Shown: positions 55,745 through 64,000 of the stretch, piece after piece | How positions within the stretch are numbered: the first letter of the stretch is position 1 | How the letters are laid out: each line of letters begins with the position of its first letter | Assembly: GCA_037447655.1 (NCBI GenBank) | Contig: JBBHKE010001445.1 | Coordinates: 234,396-298,395, forward strand | DNA length: 64,000 bases | Origin: Zygnema cylindricum | Lineage: Eukaryota > Streptophyta > Zygnematophyceae > Zygnematales > Zygnemataceae | Reading direction: 5' to 3' | The notes under the pieces: model-generated | What the model saw: the letters and a program-made list of their open reading frames with translations, nothing else | The model's database searches: none | Told to the model about the DNA's origin: nothing | Position numbers and translations under genes: made by a program

Positions 55745-57290
55745 TGAAATTTTGTGGCCTCCATTAGCACATAGAATATGCATTTTACATGTAGCCTGTA
55801 GGATAAAAAAGGCCCTTCTATGTTTGACCACAAATATGTGCCGCCCTTGAACCCAAAAATTTTGACAAACCTCACCTCTGTGAGGGCTCAAATTCCTTGA
55901 GTTAGACACAAAAAAATCGATAAGTTTTCTCTATTGAGTTATAGGTTATGGCATGTCAAAGATGACCTATTTGTACAGAAACACTCCGACACACAAATGG
56001 CCAAAAAAATCTAAGTCCTAAACCCCTAGTCACAACCCCTTACTACCTAGTACGTCTACCAATAAAAAAAAAACACAGTAAAAACACAATATAGTACAGA
56101 ATGTACACGGAATAAAACACTGCCCGCCATACGAACTGTACGGCACTGATAAAGACGTGGTATCTTGCATATATGACGTCATGGCTTTGTCTCCTTCTTC
56201 ACTAGCGTCCAATGTGTTACTACCACGCGTCACTTCGTGTTGCTTTTGGCGTAAGCCGCCTAAAGAGCCATTCCAATGTATCCGCTTTTGCGTGAACCCT
56301 CAAATCACAAAATTATATTGAATATCGTCCATTCGCTATAATGTTATTAAGAGCATTCAGTGAAGTACGTCCTTTCCATGTGCGACCATTTGAATATTTT
56401 TGTCAAATGGTTTATAGGCGCGAGTGACGGTTTATTACGAAACCAAACCCTATGTGCGTATCGAATCTTCTACAGTTGTTGGATACGGTGGACAACTAAT
56501 GTTGGATACGGTGGACGACTAATATCACCAACGGTGATTTTGTAAGTCTAGGTTAAAATTTAAGCAAATCACCACATTTTTGTTTGCGGCTAAGTCTTTA
56601 GCTGCTTTAATCTGTCTTTTTAACTGCACAAGGGAAACCATAGATTCAGTTTGTCTTAGCTCTAATCCGCAAAACTTTAGATGTACAAGTAGAAGCTTAA
56701 AAATTACATTTTAACACTCCCCTTGATTTCAAGTCTACTTTTTCTTTTTGTCCACAGTTCTTCCTTTATAATATAAATTTTGGGGAAGTGACCGATTTGG
56801 TCATCATGTCAGCTACCATTTCCCCATATGGTCTATATTTTAAATTTATTATTTTATCCTCAACTTTCTCTATCACAAAACTCAACCTTATGTCCATTTG
56901 TTCTGCTTTGAAACGATGCTTCGGATTTGGTGCAATTGCAATTGAGCTTGATTATCACAAAATATTTTTTGAACACCATTCGTCATATTTCCGAGCTCTT
57001 GGAGTAAGGATTTCACCCACATCAATTCTTTCACAGCAAAACAAGACGCCATATTCTCAACCTCCATAGTGGACTGAGCAACAACCTTTTGTTGCTTATT
57101 GCTCTAATAGCAAGTTGTATACCCGACTTGCAAAACATATCTAGACGTGCATCGCCTCATTGGCACATCTCGATACTTAGCATCACTCCAAGTGGTGATG
57201 TGAGTGTTTTCCCCACACAAATGCAACCATTAACCTGTTATTTCTATCAGGTATCTCATGACACTGTCATTTTCCCCACACAAATGCATC
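55745..57290 (-). mobile_element. Third Copia element: RNase H end and 3' LTR
   Basis: Minus strand: 'SDASY'-like region near 57190, 'STMEVENMASCFAVKELMW' and 'NRINKMDIRLSFV'-type tail down to about 56740, then a purine tract (AAGGGGAG) and an LTR at 56716-55745 (TGTTAAAATG ... ATTTCA). The LTR end aligns with those of the two complete elements ('cctccattagcacatagaat' vs 'cctccattggccctcagagt'). The rest of the element is missing beyond 57290. Confidence 0.75.
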
Positions 57291-57785
57291 GCGTCCACGT
57301 GACATCTCATTTTTACAACATTAAGTGCTCTCCGCATATAAATTAAATTTCACTACCAGTAAGCCGCCGGAAAGAGCGGAACATTACAAAATATAAAGCA
57401 TAAAATAGCGTAAATTTTACTCTAATTTAAATGTTTCGTACGATTTCCACACCGCACAAGAACGTATGTCGGCGAAAGCTGTCAGGATACTACACCTGCA
57501 CCTGAAATAGTATCGATGACAGGTCAGCGTACACCCTAACGAAGTCGACACACAAATTGGCGTTAAATGCCAAATTAATGTTAATGATATTTTTTTTTTG
57601 GACACTGAATTATAAATTAGCGTTATTAGCACTAAATTAGCGTTTACGCTATTTTTTTTTTAACACTAGTATTGATTAGCGGTGTACTTTACTGTACTAG
57701 ATCTTGCAATTTTTCGCCCTTACGGAGTACCGTACCACGGGCAGGTGTTGAACCGCCGTATATTAAACAAAACAAAAGTGCAGTA
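57291..57785. other. Non-coding AT-rich region
   Basis: Contains a direct repeat of 'ttttccccacacaaatgca' (57209 and 57271) and 'aattagcgtt' runs near 57615-57650. No gene recognised. Confidence 0.4.
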
Positions 57786-58296
57786 CACCACGAATCATAA
57801 TTAGAGTTATGTACGCTAATTCCGTCACCCCAAATTTTGACTCTATCACTATAAATATAGTACATTATTCTAAATTATTTTTTATGTTATTTAAGGTACT
57901 TTTTGAATGAGCGTTAATAACTATAATACTGTGCCGTTTTAAATAGTGTGGCGTACGATCAATACTTGACCGTGCAAAATTGTACTTTATTAAGTAAAAA
58001 AGTACAAATATTGATTAAGTACAGGCCGTTTTCATGTAAAAGCGTATTAACAAACCACTTAATGCAAGCGTCATAATGACGTGAAACTGTGCGTTTTGTC
58101 AGATTTTTTTCTTGTATTTAATTTACAGTGGATGTATTTAACGCCCAAATTTACGCCCAAATTAGAGTTATTGATAAATTAGAGTAAAATTCTTTTTTAA
58201 AAAAGTTATATCACACAAATTAGAGTTGATAACTCTAATTTTTTTTTTTTACTCTAATTTTTTCTTTACTCTAACTATGATTTATGATTCGCGGTC
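57786..58296. mobile_element. Mariner-type (Stowaway-like) MITE, copy 1
   Basis: 511 bp with TA on both sides and inverted ends CACCACGAATCATAATTAG and its imperfect counterpart (GACCGCGAATCATAAATC read inward). Internal palindrome 'cgtcataatgacg'. No coding capacity. Confidence 0.85.
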
Positions 58297-58439
58297 TACA
58301 GTACTTTGACACATATTGTGAAACCGTACTGAAAAGCGAATCACGCCACACGATGACAATCAAACATAATCAAATCGGCACGTGCCGATTTTCAACATTG
58401 AACCTAACAACAGACAGATAGTTATATAGCTACAGATAT

Positions 58440-59733
58440 TAGTATTGGGTATTGAAGACCAATTGCCAATATTCGATTTATATCGAATTTTAAGTGCCCG
58501 ATAATCGATATATCGCTTCGATATATCGAAAAGCTAAATATCACGATATATCGCCGATATATCGCATCGCCGATATATCGAGGCTTTTAAAAAAATATAT
58601 ATATATATATATAACTATGCTTGCTACATAATTTCTGATAAATTTTCCAACTCTACTATTTCCATATCCGAAAGCAGTTCAGTGTCGTTATCCTCTTCGC
58701 CTCCAGTGTTGCCCCCAATCCCTTGGGAATCCATGGAGAAAATTAAAAATGTAACCTTTCTATAATACTACACCGTAAATTGTAATTAGAGTAAAGGAAA
58801 AATAAGAGTAAAAAAATAGAAAAAAATAATTAGAGTTATGAACTGTAATTTGTGTGATATAAATTTTTCAAAAGGAACTTAGTCTAATTTACTTTAGTAT
58901 TCTAATTTGATGCGCTGAATATCTCTACTATAAATTAGGTATTCGTACAGAATTTGACAAAACGTACAGTTTATCGTCACTATGACGTTTGCACTACGCA
59001 ATTTGTTAAAACGTAGTTACATGACAACGGCATGTATTAAATCATTATTTATACGTTTTTACTTAATAAAGTACAATTTTGCACGGTCAGGCACCGACCG
59101 TACGCCACACTATTTAAAATAGCACTGTATTACAGTTATTAACGCTCATTCAAAAAGTACCTTTATATAACGTGAAGAATAATTTATAATAATGTGCTAT
59201 ATTTATGGTGATAGAGTCAAAATTTGGGGTGACGAAATAAGCGTATATAAATAGAATTATGATTCGCGGTGTAGTCGCTAGAAAAGGATATGCAGTAATG
59301 GCTTCCAATTGCATGCAAATTGGTAGGTATTCATGTGTGATAGCCTGAAATGAACAGTCTGCGATTTTTTTTTTCAGATCATTCTTTGACTAAATTAGTG
59401 TGAAATTTTCGTATGTGAAGTTCTCTACGTACTAAATAAGTAATTATATGAATTACGAATTAGTATTTTTTTGTTCGTTACATTTTGGGGCGTGTACCTT
59501 TTCAGTCATGGAAGGAAAATCAATTCGGAAGTGGCGTATCGGACAATTTGTCTTTTTCGCTAAAATAACTTATTATATAAAATATTAAATTTAAAAAAAA
59601 CTATATATTGCGATATATATCGTAATTATTTATGTTGGTCTCGGTTCGATATATCGAGGAGTCTGCTCGATCGATATTCGATATATTGAATATCGAAATT
59701 ATCGCGATATAAGTTTACCCGATACCCAATACT
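58440..59733. mobile_element. hAT-like element rich in cgatatatcg, copy 2
   Basis: Ends TAGTATTGGGTATTG and ...GATACCCAATACTA with near-perfect 8-bp TSD (ACAGATAT / ATAGATAT). Inverse orientation to 37366-38191. A mariner MITE (58771-59271) sits inside. A short minus-strand frame near 58735-58630 (MDSQGIGGNTGGEEDNDTEL...) ending in LSEIM might be a transposase remnant; unproven. Confidence 0.82.
58771..59271. mobile_element. Mariner-type MITE, copy 2, nested
   Basis: 501 bp between TA dinucleotides, CACCGTAAATTGTAATTAG to ...GATTCGCGGTG, in inverse orientation to copy 1 480 bp away. Interrupts the hAT-like element. Confidence 0.87.
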
Positions 59734-59976
59734 AATAGATATAATGGTCGACGCTAGGTGAGCCAGATGTCGTTCGACTTTTGGTGCCACGATGCCTTTC
59801 ATAAACTATAAAAGGCCAAAGTGGCGAAGATTGGGCTTTTTTTTTTTTTTTTTTTTGTGGTGTAAAGCTGTAAATTGTTGCTTTCCTATGGACGACAACT
59901 ATGCTTAAAACAAAATAAAAAAAAGTAAAGCTTAAAGTACAGCTGGAATTCCATAAAATATTGGGAGATTATTTTG

Positions 59977-62595
59977 GGGAATTGATCATGACAGTGACTG
60001 TTTTGGTTGCGCATAGTCACTAACGTCACTTTGTCAAAAATTGTACGTTTGAAGTACATATTGGTACAAATAAAGTACCGTTGAGTAAAATTGTGACGGT
60101 CAATCGATTGGACAACTTTGACCTTCAAAATATTGTTTCAACCGTTTAAAATTTTGTCGCGCTTGAGGACGTCGACCGTCATAATTAAATAAGCAATTCA
60201 CACGGCCGGGGAACGTTTACGGTAACAAAACTGCGGCAACCACATGTAAATAAAATTGTTGCAAACAGTCACTTTTTGTCTTTACGTGAGCTCCACAGTG
60301 AGAGCACTTAGCCGCAAAATTGAAATTTAATCGTCTAAGCGTTACATTGAACTTGGACATAAAATGAAAGAAACCTCTTTAATTTAAACTGAACTACTGT
60401 AAGTTTTGTAGAGAAATATTAAAACGCACGAAACAAAATTTTGCTGTCAATGTAAGAATGTTGAATCGTAGATAGTGTGGCTCGATTTCGTCGCGCGTGA
60501 CGAGGCACATTTTTTTCATTTAATTTCAATTGATATTTTTACGCCGGTTCGTTTTATAATAGTGTACAAAATTTATTTCGTTTCGTGCGGTTTAAATTTC
60601 CGTACAAGATTTATAGTACTTTAGTTTAAAGAGGTTTCTTTTCATATTGCGTCTAAGTTCAATGTAGCTTAGGGTACTTTCGCATGTAACCGAAACTTAG
60701 TATTGTTACTTTGTTTTTTAGTGAAGATTCTCCGTACATCTTTTAGAGCATTCGTATGTAAAGAAAATGAAATCGTAACTTTAGATTGTGACGGATGTAG
60801 ACGTAGGTGCAATTTGTGACAATTGTAGACGCGTACAAAACTCGCGACAATTGATGATGTTTTCAAAGTAGAGACGGTTGTAGACGTCTAGCTACTTGTG
60901 ACATTGTAGATATTAAGGGTTTGTGACATTTTGACGTCACGCGTACTTATGATAGCGTCGACGTCACAAATTCCAAAACATTCCGCCATGGTTTCCCGAT
61001 TTTGTTTTTTCGTCCGTTCTCACTCTACTTGCCACCAAAATAAGCTTAAAGACAGCCAAAAGAAATATTTTCATAGATCTTTCATTTGATACCTTTCTTG
61101 CCTTTTTTCATTGCAAGAATTGTGACATAGAGTCGTTAGTGGGAGAGGGAGAGAGAGAGAGGCGTTTTCACGGACTTCGCTTTTTGCGAAATGCCGTCCG
61201 TTGGTCGAAACCCCTCCACAGCCCCTGTACGGAAAAAAACGCACGGAAAAAGGTCACGCACAAGCTAGAAACGTGCGGTGGGTTTTTTGGTCCTCCGCGC
61301 TCAAAAATTATATCAAACTTGTGGCACGTGCAACAACACCCGCCTATTCGTTTACGTCATAGAACTTTATTTAAAATCACCTCGCGAGGTGATTTGAAAT
61401 AAATTTCGAAGATGAGATGGAAGGACCCGAAAGTGGGTAGAAATGCGCTAGACGACAAACTACTTCGCGCTAGACGACAAACCGTGGTACATTTAAAGTT
61501 GTAAGGAAACGTACCTTGTACGGTGTTAATTTCATTTTTTTGGTACGGCTGCTGATTTTCTCGTTTTTGCTTTGCCCTTTTTCTAAAAGGGAAAAACATT
61601 GTAGTCGCCTTCGTCTCTGGTGACAACGAAAATTGACCGTCGATTGTTTTTGTGTAAGATCTTGAGCCGTTGAGTGATTTGAGTTTTGATTGGCTTTGTC
61701 ATGTTCCAATTTTGATGTAATGAAAAGAGACACGTGGTACAATCTTATTTGTTGTATTTCGCGTGGTTGTAGTGGTATGATTAAAGGCCAGACAAAATTG
61801 ACGTCACGCCAAAATGTCGTGTTATCAATGCCGGTTGAGTAACGTACAGTAACGGCGCGAGGCGTTGTAAAGTGAAATTGGAGTGAAAGGAGTGAAAGGC
61901 GACGTGGACCCCTTCACACGCGACCTTCACTCCTAAAAATGCAAGATTCAGAACCGTACTTTTCACTTTGACTTGAAGTTTGGTCTCCCAAACGCGTGTG
62001 TTCGGAGCGGTAAGTGCTATCGTGTCACACCATGTCACCACCATAATGTCAGTGATAGCGTCACGTAAAATGGCCGTACAAAATACGTACAGTACTATCG
62101 CATTACACATAGTACTGTACAAAATCGAAAGGCCCTTAGCAACCAAAGGGCAAAGCACCGGGTCGCCCGTGACTATTGTTGTCTAAGTTATGGAGGAAAA
62201 CGACAGAAAATAGCTGTAACTTTAGCACATGCGAAAGTACCCTTAGACGATTAAATTTCAATTAAGTGCTCTCACCGTGGAGCTCACGTAAAGACAAAAA
62301 GTGACTGTCTGCAACCATTTTATTTACATGTGGTTGCCGCAGTTTTGTTACCGTAAACGTTCGCCGGCCGTGTGAATTGCTAATTTTATTATGACGGTCG
62401 ACGTCCTCAAGCGCGGCAAAATTTTAAGCGGTTGAAACAATATTTTGAAAGACAAAGTTGTCCAACCGATTGACCGTCAAAATTTTACTCAACGGTACTT
62501 TATTTGTACCAATATGTACTTCAAACGTACAATTTTGACAAAGTGACGTAAGTGACAGTGCGCAACCAAAACAGTCATTGTCATGATCAATTCCC
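59977..62595. mobile_element. Foldback-type DNA transposon, copy 2
   Basis: Ends GGGAATTGATCATGACAGTG and ...CATGATCAATTCCC with a perfect 8-bp TSD TTATTTTG (59969-59976 and 62596-62603). Long arms match 23321-24866. Without the nested element (60672-62242) it is about 1045 bp, shorter than copy 1. Confidence 0.92.
60672..62242. mobile_element. Harbinger-like element nested in foldback copy 2
   Basis: 1571 bp with perfect inverted ends GGGTACTTTCGCATGT and 3-bp TSD TTA (60669-60671, 62243-62245). The pre-insertion sequence 'cgcttagacg' is seen (reverse strand) in copy 1 near 23683. TTA target and GGG ends suggest PIF/Harbinger; no transposase is recognisable. An ORF at 61139-61402 has no known domain. 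Confidence 0.82.
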
Positions 62596-62603
62596 TTATT
62601 TTG

Positions 62604-63283
62604 GCCCTGCATAGATTTATTTTGTCCGCAATCGCTATCTTAACCAATCAAAGAATCGATGGAAAAAATAAGAAATATAAAAAAAAAAGTTTGATGCGAT
62701 TCTACGTACGGATGACGCCAGTTGTCCATATCGGTCGAATTTCCTACATCGTCGGTGCGATCGCAATTTAGCGCGCCATTTTTGTCGCGTAGTGAAGATT
62801 GTCCGTACAGTATATTCGGCGCCCCAAAGTGACACTTTAATACTGTGACAATTGTAGACCTTGCGCGTCACAATTTTGCGACAGTTCACGAGATTTACGG
62901 AACTGCCACAGTCAAAACAGTTACCGACGTTGAACTGTCACATGGAAACGAATAAAACGAATAAAACGAATAAAATGGAAGTGGAACGAAGCTGCATGGA
63001 AGCTGCGTCTAATATTCTAAAAATTCCCGCCAATCTTATTTTTGAATCCGTTTTCTTCCATCTTCCACGCGCGATCTTCGACAAAATCTTTTACAAAAAT
63101 ATACGCGAAAAGAAAGCATTCGTAGTAAAATAAAATCATGCGATTATAATATGCAATCGTGTTTCGTACTTTAACATTTTTACCATAGCGTGCGTTTTCG
63201 GAAATAAAATATTTTTCCTCATTAGTACTAAAAAAAGTTTTACAACATTCTTGTCGGGTCCACATCCACTATCTTCGAGGTTT
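62604..63283. other. Non-coding region
   Basis: A 90-codon + frame (62861-63133) spans a triple 'aataaaacg' repeat and has no recognisable domain; I do not call it. Otherwise AT-rich with scattered GTACG motifs. Confidence 0.4.
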
Positions 63284-63590
63284 AAACCCTAATTTTTTTA
63301 GGGTTGCGGGAAATCATCTACTTTAGAATTTGTTGTAGGGTTTGTTGTAGGGGTTTTTTTTAGGGTTTTTCATAGGGCTTCTTTTAGGGTTTTTTTAGGA
63401 TTTTTTTTAGGGTTTCTTTTATTTTAGGATTTTTTTGAGGGTTTTTTTAGGGTTTTTTTAGGATTTATTTGACGGTTTTTTGAAGGTTTCTTTTAGGGTT
63501 CCCTTTAGGGTTACTTTTAAATTTTAATAAGGGTTCTTTTTAGGGTTTTTTTTGGGTTTTTTTCAGTGTTACTTTTAGGGTTTCTTCTTT
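63284..63590 (+). repeat. Degenerate telomere-type tract (TTTAGGG-like)
   Basis: About 300 bp of T(3-8)AGGG(T) units such as TTTTAGGGTTT, TTTTTTAGGATT and TTTAGGGTTAC, all in one orientation. Resembles the plant telomere repeat TTTAGGG but with variable T number, so it is an interstitial or satellite form. Confidence 0.7.
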
Positions 63591-63819
63591 GTGGGCAGTC
63601 ATCTTTACTTGGTTTCATAAGTATTGGCGGTTTCTTGTTTTCTAGCTTCCCTAATCTTGTTTCTTAATTCTCTTTCGCTTTGCCTATTTTTTATTGACTT
63701 TTGCCGTCTTTGAAAATTACTTTTTGTTTTTACCCCATTTATACCCCAATGGTTTTCCATTGACTTTATCAGAGTTCATAACCCGTAAAATAGTGTTGAA
63801 AACACCATTTAAGGGAGTG

Positions 63820-64000
63820 GACTCATCTTACTCTCCCTCCTAACTCAACACCCCTCCCAGCTGCCTCTCTCTCTCTCTCTCCCTCCCCCCCCCCCCTACA
63901 TTGTTGTGACGTTGCCCAGGAATACACTAACCAAAATGTTGGCCACCCCCTCTCTCCCGCCCTTCCTCCCTTCCCTTCCCCCCGTTATCCCCTTCCCTCC
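63820..64000. repeat. CT/C-rich low-complexity end
   Basis: Contains (CT)n followed by C13 (about 63862-63895) and further CCCTCC-rich sequence to the window end. Confidence 0.7.

Noticed and set aside
57089-57346. Short + strand frame
   Set aside because: Antisense to the Copia RNase H remnant at 56740-57290.
62861-63133. 90-codon + frame as a gene
   Set aside because: No domain, includes a simple 9-bp repeat, lies among transposon debris.

Overview
This window looks like repeat-rich nuclear DNA from a streptophyte green alga; a charophyte such as Chara is my best guess (inference). The pointers are single-LRR exons of exactly 72 nt, a pherophorin-like Pro-rich segment, a (degenerate) TTTAGGG telomere-type tract, a Copia primer-binding site that is an exact complement of the plant initiator tRNA-Met anticodon arm, and a retrotransposon carrying a DNA methyltransferase, a combination I recall being reported from charophytes. 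There are no rRNA genes, CRISPR arrays or prokaryotic operons. About four fifths of the window is transposon or repeat.

Layout. 1-3860: 3' part of a decayed + strand Copia element. 3931-4734 and 6053-7037: long purine (GA) tracts, set among AT-rich sequence with a diverged direct repeat. 9493-9946: a hAT-type MITE. 10233-15066: a minus-strand element with two LTRs and only a gag gene (TR-GAG type); each LTR has been hit independently by a further copy of the same hAT MITE, with 8-bp target duplications. 15108-17036: mariner-MITE fragment and a pair of ~255-bp direct repeats. 17037-23240: the most unusual locus, a broken minus-strand Gypsy element whose order is gag-like / aspartic protease / C5-cytosine DNA methyltransferase / RT / RNase H / integrase / PHD finger. 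23321-24866: foldback transposon. 25130-25680: 5' end of another LTR element.

26820-34549 (minus) is the only convincing host gene: ten exons in perfect phase give a predicted 529-residue secreted protein with signal peptide, LRR N-cap, about seven LRRs, an EGF-like Cys-rich module, a Pro-rich stalk and a C-terminal fucolectin-type (F5/8C-like) domain. Its 5' end and flank were segmentally duplicated; the second copy of exon 1 lies at 45234-45330, and its intron was blown apart by expansion of a 20-bp satellite, a complete Copia element (38510-44945, TSD ACATC) and a hAT-like element.

48201-57290 is a stack of minus-strand Copia elements: a complete one (48790-55236, TSD ACTTC) sits inside the RT/RNase H region of an older one, next to a third. 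57786-62595 holds mariner MITEs, a cgatatatcg-rich hAT-like element with a mariner MITE inside it, and a second foldback element interrupted by a Harbinger-like element. 63284-63590 is a degenerate telomere-type tract.

All exon joins, TSDs and TIRs were read by eye from the sequence; family names come from recognised motifs, not from database searches.
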